DNA of 58,693 bases from Candidatus Dactylopiibacterium sp. (lineage in GTDB: Bacteria; Pseudomonadota; Gammaproteobacteria; Burkholderiales; Rhodocyclaceae): positions 1 to 58,693 of the forward strand of contig JAVHXQ010000019.1 of the NCBI GenBank assembly GCA_031119555.1, written 5' to 3'. Below the pieces are notes generated by a model. The model saw only the letters and a program-made list of their open reading frames with translations. It was not told the origin of the DNA and made no database searches. The position numbers and the translations under genes are program-made. This document shows, one piece after another, positions 35,369 through 45,122 of the stretch (within the stretch, counting starts at the first letter, position 1; the number at the start of each line of letters is the position of its first letter).

Positions 35369-37078
35369 ATGCGCGCCAGCCAGTTCTACATCACGACCCT
35401 GAAGGAAGCTCCCTCCGACGCCGAGATCGTCAGCCACAAGCTGATGATGCGTGCGGGTTTCATCAAGAAACTGTCGGCAGGCGTCTACAACTACATGCCG
35501 ATGGGGCTGCGCGTGATCCGCAAGATCGAGCACATCGTGCGCGAGGAAATGAACCGCGCCGGATCGGTTGAGCTTGCGATGCCCGTGGTGCAGCCCGCCG
35601 AACTCTGGCAGGAGACCGGCCGCTTCGAGCACATGGGCGAAGAGCTGCTGCGCTTCAAGGACCGCCATGCGCGCGACTTCGTGATCCAGCCGACCTCCGA
35701 AGAGGTCATCACCGACATCGTTCGCCAGGACGTGCGCAGCTATCGTCAGTTGCCGAAGAGCCTGTTCCAGATCCAGACCAAGTTCCGCGACGAGCGCCGG
35801 CCGCGCTTCGGCATCATGCGGGGCCGCGAGTTCACGATGAAGGACGCCTACTCCTTCCACGCGAGCTTCGAGGATCTGCAGCGCGAGTACCAGAACATGT
35901 TCTCGGCCTATTCGCGCATCTTCACGCGCCTGGGCCTCGCCTTCCGCGCCGTGGCGGCGGATACCGGCGCCATCGGCGGCACCGGGTCGCACGAATTCCA
36001 CGTCATTGCAGACACGGGCGAGGATGCCCTGGCCTACGCGCCCGCCTCCGACTACGCAGCCAACGTGGAGCTCGCCGAAGCCGTCACGCCGGCAACGCCC
36101 CGCCCCGCCCCGGCAGCGCCGCTCACGCGCGTGCATACCCCCGGCGTGAAGACCATCGCGCAGCTGGCCGACTTCCTCAAGATTCCCGTCACGCAGACCG
36201 TCAAGGCCATCGTCGTCGAGGGCAGCGACGCGCTGCCCGTGCTGCTGCTGCTGCGCGGCGACCATGAACTCAACGAGATCAAGGCCGCCAAGCTCGACGG
36301 CATCGCCTCGCCGCTGCGCTTCGCGTCGGTAGACGCCATCCGCCGGGCGTTCGGCGCGGAGCCCGGCTCGCTGGGTCCGATCGGCTTCCAGGGGCGCATC
36401 TACATGGATCGGGCGGTCAGCGTCATGGCCGACTTCTCGATCGGCGCCAACGAAACCGACCAGCACTTCACGGGCGCGAACCTCGACCGCGACTTCCCCG
36501 CGCCGGCCATCGCCGACGTGCGCAATGTCGTGGCGGGCGACCCCTCGCCCGACGGCCAGGGCGAACTGGCGATCTGCCGCGGCATCGAAGTCGGCCACAT
36601 CTTCCAGCTGCGCCGCAAGTACACCGAGGCCATGAACTGCACCTTCATCGGCGAGGACGGCAAGGAACAGCTCATGGAAATGGGCTGCTACGGCATCGGC
36701 ATCACGCGGATCATGGGCGCGGCCATCGAGCAGAATTTCGATGAGCGCGGCATCGTCTGGCCGACGGCGATCGCCCCGTTCCAGGTCGTGATCTGTCCCA
36801 TGGGCTGGAGCCGCTCCGAGGCCGTGCGCGAAACCGCGACGCGCCTCCACGAAGAACTGCTCGCCGCCGGCATCGACGTGATCCTCGACGACCGCGACGA
36901 GCGCCCCGGCGCGATGTTCGCCGACTGGGAACTCATCGGCGTGCCGCATCGCGTGGTGATCGGCGACCGTGGGCTCAAGGAAGGCCAGGCCGAATACCAG
37001 GGCCGCCGCGACACCCAGGCCACCCAGGTGCCCGTGGCCGAGCTCGCCGCCTTCACGCGGGCGCGCATCCTCGCCTGA
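35369..37078 (+). CDS. proS: prolyl-tRNA synthetase, bacterial type with editing domain
   Basis: Charges tRNA-Pro. The 569-residue product has the N-terminal class II catalytic motifs (PTSEE near 110, [13 protein letters not shown] near 140), the inserted YbaK-like editing domain (about 225-395), [11 protein letters not shown] (motif 3, about 440) and a C-terminal anticodon-binding domain. Start at [10 protein letters not shown], the standard N-terminus; the open frame extends upstream through the divergent rppH gene. Confidence 0.97.
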   Translation: MRASQFYITTLKEAPSDAEIVSHKLMMRAGFIKKLSAGVYNYMPMGLRVIRKIEHIVREEMNRAGSVELAMPVVQPAELWQETGRFEHMGEELLRFKDRHARDFVIQPTSEEVITDIVRQDVRSYRQLPKSLFQIQTKFRDERRPRFGIMRGREFTMKDAYSFHASFEDLQREYQNMFSAYSRIFTRLGLAFRAVAADTGAIGGTGSHEFHVIADTGEDALAYAPASDYAANVELAEAVTPATPRPAPAAPLTRVHTPGVKTIAQLADFLKIPVTQTVKAIVVEGSDALPVLLLLRGDHELNEIKAAKLDGIASPLRFASVDAIRRAFGAEPGSLGPIGFQGRIYMDRAVSVMADFSIGANETDQHFTGANLDRDFPAPAIADVRNVVAGDPSPDGQGELAICRGIEVGHIFQLRRKYTEAMNCTFIGEDGKEQLMEMGCYGIGITRIMGAAIEQNFDERGIVWPTAIAPFQVVICPMGWSRSEAVRETATRLHEELLAAGIDVILDDRDERPGAMFADWELIGVPHRVVIGDRGLKEGQAEYQGRRDTQATQVPVAELAAFTRARILA

Positions 37079-37080
37079 GC

Positions 37081-37707
37081 ATGGACGCCGCGCGCCGCCT
37101 GATCCTCGGCTTCTGCCTCGCGTTGCTCGCCAGCCCGGCCGCCCAGGCCGGCGCGCAGCGCGAGGAAGCGCTCGCCGCCAGCGTGCAGGCCGCGCTGCAG
37201 GCCGCGGTGGCCGACCAGGCCGCGCCCGAGCCGATCTTTGCCTCGGCCGACGAAAAGACGCGCTGGTACCGCGAAATGTCGCCGCGCCTCGCACGCCGCT
37301 TTCCCGATCCGCGCGAGCGCGAGGAGCTGCTGCGCACGATCTATTACGAGGCGCAGCGCGCGGGGCTCGATCCGCAGCTCGTGCTGGGGCTCATCCAGGT
37401 CGAGAGCGGCTTCCGGAAATACGCCGTCTCCAGCGCGGGCGCCCGCGGTCTCATGCAGGTGATGCCGTTCTGGGTCCGCCAGATCGGCACGTCCGACCAG
37501 AATCTCTTCCATCTGCGCACCAATCTGCGCTACGGCTGCACGATCCTGCGCCACTACCTGGACATCGAACGCGGCGACATCTTCCGCGCGCTGGGGCGCT
37601 ACAACGGCAGCCTGGGCCGCGCCGAGTATCCGAACGCCGTGCATGCGGCCTGGCAGCGCCACTGGGCATACACCCCGGTCAGCGCGCCGCGCACCGCCTC
37701 GCGCTGA
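37081..37707 (+). CDS. periplasmic lytic transglycosylase-like protein (SLT domain)
   Basis: Probably cleaves or binds peptidoglycan. The 208-residue protein has a signal peptide (ending near AAQAGA, residue about 22) and an SLT catalytic domain with LVLGLIQVESGFRKYAVSSA (catalytic Glu in VES), GLMQVMPFW and ALGRYNGSLGR in place of the usual AAYNAG. It starts 2 bases after the proS stop, an arrangement common in Burkholderiales, and has no ribosome site separate from the end of proS, so it is likely co-translated. Confidence 0.9.
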   Translation: MDAARRLILGFCLALLASPAAQAGAQREEALAASVQAALQAAVADQAAPEPIFASADEKTRWYREMSPRLARRFPDPREREELLRTIYYEAQRAGLDPQLVLGLIQVESGFRKYAVSSAGARGLMQVMPFWVRQIGTSDQNLFHLRTNLRYGCTILRHYLDIERGDIFRALGRYNGSLGRAEYPNAVHAAWQRHWAYTPVSAPRTASR

Positions 37708-37856
37708 CGCCTTCCTTGCGCGGCATTCAGGCGACAGGCTTGCCGCCGGTGGCCGGACAAGCCCGAACGAGCGTTGTGTTTTCTTTTCGCAAACGCGAAT
37801 AATGCGCGCAGGCGGCCGGCCTTGGCCGCCGCTGTTCCACAGACAAGGAGGAGTCC

Positions 37857-38258
37857 ATGAAGCACACGCCCGCCCTGCTTGCAGCCGTGTTTGCCCTGCT
37901 GCTCGCTGCCTGTAGTTCCATGCCCGACAGCCCGGGCGCAAGTTACACGCCTCCCGCCATGCCCACCAAGCTCGTCAATGGCGCCCTCGTCGACAACGAC
38001 GGCATGACGCTCTACACCTTCGACAAGGACGCCACGCCGGGCAAGAGCGCGTGCAACGACAAGTGCCTCTTCAACTGGCCCGCCTACTTCGCCACGCCCG
38101 ACGACACCGCCAAGGGCGACTACACGATCTTCGAGCGCGACGACGGCATGACGCAGTGGGCCTACAAGGGCAAGCCGCTCTATTACTACGAGAAGGACAA
38201 GAAGCCCGGCGATCGCCTGGGCGAAGCCGTGGCGAACTGGAAGCTCGCGAAGCCCTGA
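37857..38258 (+). CDS. small lipoprotein with COG4315-type repeats
   Basis: A 133-residue lipoprotein with a signal peptide and lipobox (LLLAACSS, Cys near residue 19). Two copies of the secreted-repeat motif follow: LVDNDGMTLYTFDKDATPGK with CNDKCLFNWPAYFA, and MTQWAYKGKPLYYYEKDKKP. This is the COG4315/Lipoprotein_15 family, predicted to be exported; function unknown. AAGGAGGAG precedes the ATG by 5-6 bases. Its own terminator follows immediately. Confidence 0.85.
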   Translation: MKHTPALLAAVFALLLAACSSMPDSPGASYTPPAMPTKLVNGALVDNDGMTLYTFDKDATPGKSACNDKCLFNWPAYFATPDDTAKGDYTIFERDDGMTQWAYKGKPLYYYEKDKKPGDRLGEAVANWKLAKP

Positions 38259-38275
38259 GCGCGACGCCACCTCAC

Positions 38276-38306
38276 AAAAAAAGCCGCACGATGTGCGGCT
38301 TTTTTT
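38276..38306. terminator. bidirectional intrinsic terminator
   Basis: GCCGCAC pairs with GTGCGGC around GAT, flanked by seven A and seven T. It serves the lipoprotein gene on the plus strand and the FadL-type gene on the minus strand. Confidence 0.92.
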
Positions 38307-38324
38307 ACTTGCGGACGGCTTCGC

Positions 38325-39602
38325 TCAGAAGCGCTTGGAAAGCTGCGCGCCCAGCAGGATGATGCTGCCGTCGTAATTGCCCACCACGCGGCCCTGGCCG
38401 GCGCTGGTGTGCTCGGCATGGACCTTGGTGTCGGGAATGTAGATGTAGCTCATGCCCAGATCGAGCGTGGTGGTCTTGTCGGCCGCCCATTGCACGCCCG
38501 TCGTGAGCCAGTAACGGTTGTTGTCGGGCAGCGAGAGCAGACGCTCCTCGGCGCCTCGCACGGGCGACTGGTCGTAGGCCACGCCGTACTTCCACTTCCA
38601 CTGATCGTTCACCTTGTAGGTGCCGCCTAGTGCGACGCGCCACGTGTCGCGGAAGCGCGTCTCCAGCGTCTGCGCCAGCGTGCCGTTGGCGCGCAGGATA
38701 GGCACCTCGTTCACGCTGCTCCAGTTGGTGCGCGAGATGTCGCCGAGCATTTCCCAGCGCTCGTCGAGCTTCTGCGCCACCGACAGGATGTAGGTGTCGG
38801 GCAGCGTGAGATCGGCCGTCGCGTGTGCGTCGGGCGAAACGAGCTGGTTCGTCGACTTCAGCGTGCCGCCGAGGTTGTAGAACATCTTCGAGCGGTACGA
38901 GAAACCGACCGTCGTGGCGGGCGCGGGCTTGAACAGCACGCCGGCGTTCCAGCCCCAGGCTTCGCCCGTGGCGTCCAGCGTGACCTGGGTGTTCTGCACC
39001 GCAGGCCAGGCGCTCGACGGCAGCAAGGGGCTCATCGTGGCGGCCTGACGCTGGTAGAGCGCTTCAAGGCGCTGGTAGTTCAGGCCCACGCCGACCGACA
39101 GCTTCTCGGTCGCCTTGAAGGCCAGCGAGGGATTCACGTTGTAGGTCTTGATCTCGAACAGCTGGGTCTGGAAACGCCCGGCCCAGTCGGGCTCGTAGTC
39201 GGTCTTCAGACCAAACGGCGCGCCCATGCCGAGGCCGGCGAACCAGCGGTCGGCGAGCTGCCAGCTGGCGTAGAAGTTCGGCAGCTTCTCGATGCCACCG
39301 GCATCACCACCGTTGCCGCCCGCGGCGGCGGGAGCGTTGCTCGAACCGGTGTCGCGGAAGCGGAAGCTCGGGCGGATCAGCGTGAGCCCCGCGGAAACGT
39401 TGCCGCCGGGCAGCTCGGTCAGCGCGGCGGGATTGTAGAACTGCACGCTGGCGTTCTCGGCGCTCGCGGCCGAGCCGGCGTAGGCGTTGCCCAGGCCGCT
39501 GGCATTCTGTTCCAGCAGCTGGAAGCCGGAGGCCGCGGCATGACCCGCGAAACCTGCGCAGCCCAAAAGCCCAACCAGGCGGGCGATTTTTTTCATTTCC
39601 AT
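38325..39602 (-). CDS. FadL/OmpP1/TodX-type outer-membrane transporter
   Basis: A 14-strand outer-membrane channel for long-chain fatty acids or other hydrophobic compounds. The 425-residue protein has a signal peptide ending near HAAAS. The mature N-terminus is diagnostic: GFQLLEQNASGLGNAYAGSA, then SVQFYNPAALTEL. Alternating beta-strand pattern throughout, ending in aromatic Phe (AQLSKRF) as outer-membrane proteins do. AGGAGA lies 7 bases before the chosen ATG (MEMKK). The substrate cannot be told. Confidence 0.93.
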   Translation of the reverse strand: MEMKKIARLVGLLGCAGFAGHAAASGFQLLEQNASGLGNAYAGSAASAENASVQFYNPAALTELPGGNVSAGLTLIRPSFRFRDTGSSNAPAAAGGNGGDAGGIEKLPNFYASWQLADRWFAGLGMGAPFGLKTDYEPDWAGRFQTQLFEIKTYNVNPSLAFKATEKLSVGVGLNYQRLEALYQRQAATMSPLLPSSAWPAVQNTQVTLDATGEAWGWNAGVLFKPAPATTVGFSYRSKMFYNLGGTLKSTNQLVSPDAHATADLTLPDTYILSVAQKLDERWEMLGDISRTNWSSVNEVPILRANGTLAQTLETRFRDTWRVALGGTYKVNDQWKWKYGVAYDQSPVRGAEERLLSLPDNNRYWLTTGVQWAADKTTTLDLGMSYIYIPDTKVHAEHTSAGQGRVVGNYDGSIILLGAQLSKRF

Positions 39603-39918
39603 CTGAATCTCCTGTCACGGGCGCCTTGACGCGCCCTCTGGCGTCGTCCGGCCGCGATCACGTCACCGCACCCGCGGTGCGTTGCGGCTCACCTGTCCGT
39701 CATGAACGGAAGGACGACCCGGTATTTCCGGGCTCGCTATATTGCCGCCAGGAATTCAGGAGTCAACAAAAACACACAGCCAACGTGGCCTCATCGCAAC
39801 GAAACCCGGAACGCCCATCCAGAGCGGGAAACGGGCCACTTCCCGGCTTATGACGAACGCATGTTTTCACGAGCTCGAACATACGCAAACGTATAGAAGC
39901 CTGTATCCCGCACTGCGC
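39603..39918. other. non-coding stretch between the fadL-type gene and the amino acid ABC operon
   Basis: These 316 bases hold no supported gene. They contain the candidate fadL promoter, a weak stem CGGGAA/TTCCCG, and the inverted repeat ATACGCAAACGTAT (39881-39894) just downstream of the ABC operon. No clear terminator for that operon is visible. Confidence 0.5.
39738..39766 (-). promoter_or_regulatory. candidate promoter of the fadL-type gene
   Basis: On the minus strand TTGACT (39766-39761) matches -35 at 5 of 6 positions. AATATA (39743-39738), at 17-bp spacing, is a weaker -10. The leader would be about 130 bases. Confidence 0.4.
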
Positions 39919-40699
<781 letters not shown>

Positions 40700-40716
<17 letters not shown>

Positions 40717-41353
40717 GGAGTTTCCTTTCGAGGGTTCGGGCGTACAGGCTCACGGGGAAGCACAGCACGAAGTACATCAGGGCGACGCAGCCATAGACCA
40801 GCAGCGGCTCATAGGTCACGTTGGCGATCATGCCGCCGGCCTTGGTCAGCTCCACGAAGCCGATCACCGATGCGAGCGCCGTGCCCTTGATGACCTGCAC
40901 CAGGAAGCCCACCGTGGGCGGCACCGCGATGCGCAGCGCCTGCGGCAGGATGATGTGCCGCAGCTGCTGGCCGAACGACAGCGCGAGGCTCTTCGAGGCT
41001 TCCCACTGGCCGCGCGGAATCGCCTCCACGCAGCCGCGCCAGATCTCCGCGAGATAGGCCGAGGCATACAGCGTGAGCGCCACGCCGGCCGCCATCCAGG
41101 CCGAGGTGTCGATGCCGAACAGCGCGATGCCGAAGTACAGCAGGAAGAGCTGCATGAGCAGCGGAGTGCCCTGGAAGAGCTGCACGTAGGCGCCGATCAC
41201 GCGGTTGACCGGCGCGCGCCCGGAAAGGCGCAGCACGAGGAGCAGCAGCCCGACGAGGCCGCCGCCCACGAAGGCGATCAGGGACAGCACGACCGTCCAG
41301 CGCGCGGCCAGCGCGAGGTTGCGAACGATGTCCCAGAGGGTGAATTCGATCAT
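40700..41353 (-). CDS. polar amino acid ABC transporter permease (second)
   Basis: An integral membrane subunit of 217 residues with about five helices and the His/Glu/Gln TRAP-family loop. YLAEIWRGCVEAIPRGQWEA and LPQALRIAVPPTVGFLVQVIK are typical of HisM/GlnP-like permeases. It overlaps the ATPase gene downstream and follows the first permease by 9 bases. Confidence 0.93.
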
Positions 41354-41362
41354 GCGGGCACC

Positions 41363-42025
41363 TCAGCGTCCGAACACGAAGCGCGGGCCGGCCCAGTTGA
41401 GCAGGCGGCGCACGGCGATGGCGAGCACGAGGTACATCAGCGTGCCCAGGATATAAGCCTCGAACGCGCGGAAGTTGCGGCTCTGGATGAGGTTGGCGGC
41501 ATAGGAGAGTTCCTCGGTCGAAATCTGCCCGCACACCGCCGAGCCCAGCATCACGATGGTGATCTGGCTCACGAGCGCCGGCCACACCTTCTTGAGCGCG
41601 GGCGGCAGCACCACGTGCAGGAAGGTCTGCATGCGCGACAGCGCCAGACTCTGCGCAGCCTCGAACTGCCCGCGCGGCGTGGCCTCGATGCCGGCGCGGA
41701 TGATCTCGGCGGCATACGCGCCAAGGTTCACCACCATCGCCAGGACGGAGGCCGTGAAGGGGCTGAGCTTGATGCCCGCGGCCGGCAAGCCGAAGAAGAT
41801 GAAGAACAGCTGCACGATGAACGGCGTGTTGCGGATCAGCTCCACGTAAGCGCCCGCGCCCCAGCGCAGCACGCGCGGCCCATTCACGCGCGACCACGCG
41901 CAGGCGATGCCCAGCGTCATGCCCAGCAGCGCGGCGATGGCGGTGAGCACCAGCGTCCAGCCGGCGCCTCGGAGCAGGAGCGGCCACTGCGCGAGCACGG
42001 GCCAGAAATCGAGTTCGATGAGCAT
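41363..42025 (-). CDS. polar amino acid ABC transporter permease (first)
   Basis: A 220-residue permease with the family signatures GLPAAGIKLSPFTASVLAMV, YAAEIIRAGIEATPRGQFEA and LPPALKKVWPALVSQ. It pairs with the next permease as a heterodimer, as in GltJK or HisQM systems. It follows the binding-protein gene after a 66-bp gap with a small GC-rich hairpin (GCGGC/GCCGC, 42061-42073). Confidence 0.93.
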   Translation of the reverse strand: MLIELDFWPVLAQWPLLLRGAGWTLVLTAIAALLGMTLGIACAWSRVNGPRVLRWGAGAYVELIRNTPFIVQLFFIFFGLPAAGIKLSPFTASVLAMVVNLGAYAAEIIRAGIEATPRGQFEAAQSLALSRMQTFLHVVLPPALKKVWPALVSQITIVMLGSAVCGQISTEELSYAANLIQSRNFRAFEAYILGTLMYLVLAIAVRRLLNWAGPRFVFGR

Positions 42026-42091
42026 GAAAGGTTATCCGCGACAATCCCGGGGCAGACGGAGCGGCCCGGCCGCCCCGCCCTCTTCGGTACA

Positions 42092-42883
42092 TCAGAGCGG
42101 CAGTTCGCCCGCATCGCGCTTGAGCCACTTCTGCGCGAACTTGTTGAGCGTGCCATCGGCCTTGGCGGCCAGCAGGATCTCGTTGACGCGGCCGCGCAGC
42201 GCATCCTCACCCTTGGCGATGCCCACGAAACAGGGGCTGTCGCGCAGCAGCAGCTTGTACTCGACGCCCAGCTTCGGGTTCTTCTCGCTGAGCATGCCGA
42301 TGTTGGACACGCTGGTGGCGATCACCTGGGTCTGCCCCGCCGCGAAGGCAGCCGTGGTCGCGGCCTGGTCCTCGAAGCGCTTCACGATGGTTTCCTTGGG
42401 CGCCACCTTGGCGAGCATCTCGTCCTCCATCGCGCCGCGCGTCACGGCCACCGTCTTGCCGGCGAGGTCGGAGAAGGCCTTCACCTGGGTCTCCTTGAGC
42501 GCGAAGACGCCCTGGTAGAAAGGCGCGTAGGCATGGCTGAAGTCGATGATCTTCGCGCGCTCCTCGTTCTTGCCGAGCGTGGAAACGACCAGATCGACCT
42601 TCTTCGTCTGCAGGTACGGAATCCGGTTGGCGCTGACCACCGGCACCAGTTCGACCTTGGCGCCGAGCTTGCTCGCGATGAGGTTCGCCACATCGATGTC
42701 CAGCCCCTGGGGCTTGAGGTCCAGGCCCACGAAACCGTAAGGCGGGTAGTCCGTCGGGATGCCGATCTTCACGGTCTTCGACTTCACGATGCCGTCCAGT
42801 GCGCTCTGGGCGTGGGCATTGCCCAGCGCCAGCGCGGCGGCGCATCCGAGTACGGCGAGGAAACTGCGTTTCGATGACTTCAT
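42092..42883 (-). CDS. amino acid ABC transporter substrate-binding protein, family 3
   Basis: Periplasmic solute-binding protein of 263 residues with a signal peptide ending near GNAHAQ (residue about 26). SBP family 3 signatures are KIGIPTDYPPYGFVGLDLKP, GLDIDVANLIASKLG and DLVVSTLGKNEERAKIIDFS. The ligand is a polar amino acid or derivative. The downstream chain of N-carbamoyl hydrolase and OPRT-like genes on the same strand upstream suggests a carbamoyl-amino acid or orotate-like ligand (inference). AAAGGATG lies about 8 bases before the ATG. First gene of the transporter operon, 124 bp after the hydrolase gene. Confidence 0.92.
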   Translation of the reverse strand: MKSSKRSFLAVLGCAAALALGNAHAQSALDGIVKSKTVKIGIPTDYPPYGFVGLDLKPQGLDIDVANLIASKLGAKVELVPVVSANRIPYLQTKKVDLVVSTLGKNEERAKIIDFSHAYAPFYQGVFALKETQVKAFSDLAGKTVAVTRGAMEDEMLAKVAPKETIVKRFEDQAATTAAFAAGQTQVIATSVSNIGMLSEKNPKLGVEYKLLLRDSPCFVGIAKGEDALRGRVNEILLAAKADGTLNKFAQKWLKRDAGELPL

Positions 42884-43007
42884 GGCAGAACATCCTTTGC
42901 GGAGGGGAGAAACGGGAGCCCCGGCGGCGCGTGCCGCGCCACCACGGGCGGGAAAGAAACCTAGAGCAGAATCCATGCCCGGGCGGGCAGAAAAAATTCC
43001 AACGTCA

Positions 43008-44270
43008 TTAAACGGCATGCTCTGCGACGCTCTCCAGCGCCCCGCCGAGGAGCGCCACGCCTTCAAGCAGATCGGCCACGTCCATGGCCTCATGCACGTT
43101 GTGCGAGCCATGCGCGTTGCGCACGAAAACCATCGCGGCCGGGATGCCGGCATTGGCGAACACCGCCGCGTCATGCCCCGCGCCACTCGCGATGCGCTCG
43201 ACCACCGCGCCCCGCCGGCGTCCGGCATCCTCGAGCCGCGCGATCCAGCCCTCGTCCAGCATCGCCGGCGCCGAGTACAGGCGCTCGTCGAACTCGAAGA
43301 CCACGCCACGGCTGCGTGCGATGGCGCGGCATTCCTCCTGCATCAGCGCGTAGAAGCGTTCGAGGGTTTCCTGATCCTGGCTGCGCAGTTCGAAACTGAA
43401 CGCCACCTCCCCCGGGATCACCGAAACGGCATGCGACTGCACCGGCGTGGTGCAGATGCCCGTGGTCATCACGAGATCCATGCCCATCTGCAACAGCACG
43501 CGCCAATGCTCGTCCATGCGCGAGAGCAACTCCGCCACCGCCAGCAACGCATCCTTGCGCAACCAGCGCGGCACGGCGCCGGAGTGCCCGGTCTCGCCCA
43601 CGCAGCGCACGCGGTTGTGCCGGTAGTTGCCACGTATTCCCGTCACCACGGCGGCCGGCCAGCCACGGGCCACCATCACCGGGCCCTGCTCGATGTGCAG
43701 CTCCAGATAGGCCGCGATCTCGCCGGCACCCAGCAGCGCCTCGCCGCGGGCAATCGCATCCACGTCCGCGCCCGCGCGCCGCATCGCCTCCCCCAGCGAG
43801 CCCTCGCCGCTGCGATGGCGCAGCGCCAGCGCACTCGCCGGCAGGCGCCCCAGCAAGGCCAGCGAGCCGGTGTAGGCCTTGCCGTACCACGCGCTCTCCT
43901 CGCCCCGCAGGGCCAGCACGCGCAAGGGGGGCACCGCCGCGGCGCGGCCACGCAGACCGGCCAGCACCAGCATGCCGGCCACCACCCCGGCCAGACCGTC
44001 GAAATTCCCACCCTGCGGCACGGAATCCAGGTGCGAGCCGATCACCACGGGCGGCGCGCTCCGCGTGTCTTCCGGCAGGCGCAGCCAGAGATTCTGGTAA
44101 CGGTCGCGCTCCGCCGCGAGGCCCAGCGCGGCGGCGTGCGCCTCGATGACCTCCATGGCGCGCGCCTCCCCCGCGCCGTAGCTTTCGCGCGTAATGCCCT
44201 CGCCATCGCGCGAAATGGCCGCCACGTCGGCGAGGATACGTTCGGCAAGACTGCTTGCTGCGGTGTTCAT
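43008..44270 (-). CDS. M20-type N-carbamoyl-L-amino-acid / allantoate amidohydrolase
   Basis: A zinc- or manganese-dependent enzyme that releases ammonia and CO2 from N-carbamoyl amino acids, ureido compounds or allantoate. The 420-residue protein has the metal-ligand segments GSHLDSVPQGGNFDGLAGV, GEESAWYGKAYTGS, ELHIEQGPVM and GAGHDAAVFANAG, and the dimerisation domain motif GETGHSGAVPRWLRKDAL. Substrate class is not resolved by sequence. The ATG (MNTAASSL) overlaps the upstream pyrE-like gene by 4 bases, so the two are coupled. Confidence 0.88.
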   Translation of the reverse strand: MNTAASSLAERILADVAAISRDGEGITRESYGAGEARAMEVIEAHAAALGLAAERDRYQNLWLRLPEDTRSAPPVVIGSHLDSVPQGGNFDGLAGVVAGMLVLAGLRGRAAAVPPLRVLALRGEESAWYGKAYTGSLALLGRLPASALALRHRSGEGSLGEAMRRAGADVDAIARGEALLGAGEIAAYLELHIEQGPVMVARGWPAAVVTGIRGNYRHNRVRCVGETGHSGAVPRWLRKDALLAVAELLSRMDEHWRVLLQMGMDLVMTTGICTTPVQSHAVSVIPGEVAFSFELRSQDQETLERFYALMQEECRAIARSRGVVFEFDERLYSAPAMLDEGWIARLEDAGRRRGAVVERIASGAGHDAAVFANAGIPAAMVFVRNAHGSHNVHEAMDVADLLEGVALLGGALESVAEHAV

Positions 44271-44947
44271 ACGCCCACGCCTCCGTGCTCGATGGACCAC
44301 TGCACGGGGTCCGCGCTGAAGGCGGCGAGCGTCTGCCGGGCCTCGTTGTCCAGCCCGCCCTCGGCGCGCAGCGCTGCGAATATCTCGCGCCAGGTCGTGA
44401 GCGCATGCAGCGTCAGCGCATGCTGGGCCAGCAACGCGCGCGCCTGCGGGTAGAGCGCGTAGTCGACGATCACCAGCACGTCGTCCACCCGCGTGTCGTT
44501 CTGGCGCAGGCTCGCGGCGGCGGCTACCTTGGACCGCGCATCGGTCGTCACGTCATCCACGTACAGCACGCGGGCGGCCTCCGGCAGGCGGCCTTCCAGC
44601 CGCGCGGCACTGCCCCAGCCAAGCGCGCGCTTGCGCAGGTAGAGCATGGGCAGGCCGAGCCGTTCGGCGAGCCACGCCGCCGTGGCGATGCCGGAACTCT
44701 CGGCACCGACGATGGCATTGATGCCGCGCGCCGCCACGAGCTCGGCCATGCGCGCGGCGGCCAGATCCATGAGCTCGCGGCGCAGGCTCACGTCCGACAT
44801 CAGCAGACGCGTGTCGATATACACCGGGCTTGCCCAGCCCGAGGTGTAGATGAACGGCTGCGCGGTCGTGATGCGCACCGCGCCGAGGCGCACCAGCACG
44901 TCGGCGACGCGGCGCGAAGCCTCGGGAGAGAAAGACGGAACGGACAT
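44267..44947 (-). CDS. orotate phosphoribosyltransferase-like protein
   Basis: A PyrE-like phosphoribosyltransferase of 226 residues. The core is recognisable: FIYTSGWASPVYIDTRLL near the N-terminus, GAESSGIATAAWLAERLG, the flexible-loop stretch YLRKRALGWGSAARLEG, and the PRPP-binding VLYVDDVTTDARSK. Ordinary OPRT has TTGGS-like residues after the paired Asp; here they are TTDARSK, so this may be a specialised paralogue. Coupled by a 4-base overlap to the carbamoyl-amino-acid hydrolase gene, so a role in salvage or breakdown of pyrimidine-type compounds is more likely than de novo synthesis. Divergent from a LysR gene. Confidence 0.78.
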   Translation of the reverse strand: MSVPSFSPEASRRVADVLVRLGAVRITTAQPFIYTSGWASPVYIDTRLLMSDVSLRRELMDLAAARMAELVAARGINAIVGAESSGIATAAWLAERLGLPMLYLRKRALGWGSAARLEGRLPEAARVLYVDDVTTDARSKVAAAASLRQNDTRVDDVLVIVDYALYPQARALLAQHALTLHALTTWREIFAALRAEGGLDNEARQTLAAFSADPVQWSIEHGGVGV

Positions 44948-45122
44948 CGCGGGCCTCCTGGGCGCTGGGGAAGGCCCATGCTAGGACTCGCAGCCGACCC
45001 GCGAGAAGTTCAGAAATCTCCGCCGAGCCGTTCCGTTTGGCGATGCCTCGCCCAGCCCGGCACGGGCGGCGCGCTTCTTGCTAATTCCTACCCGAGCGCC
45101 TTGTCTCAACAGGAATAGCACC

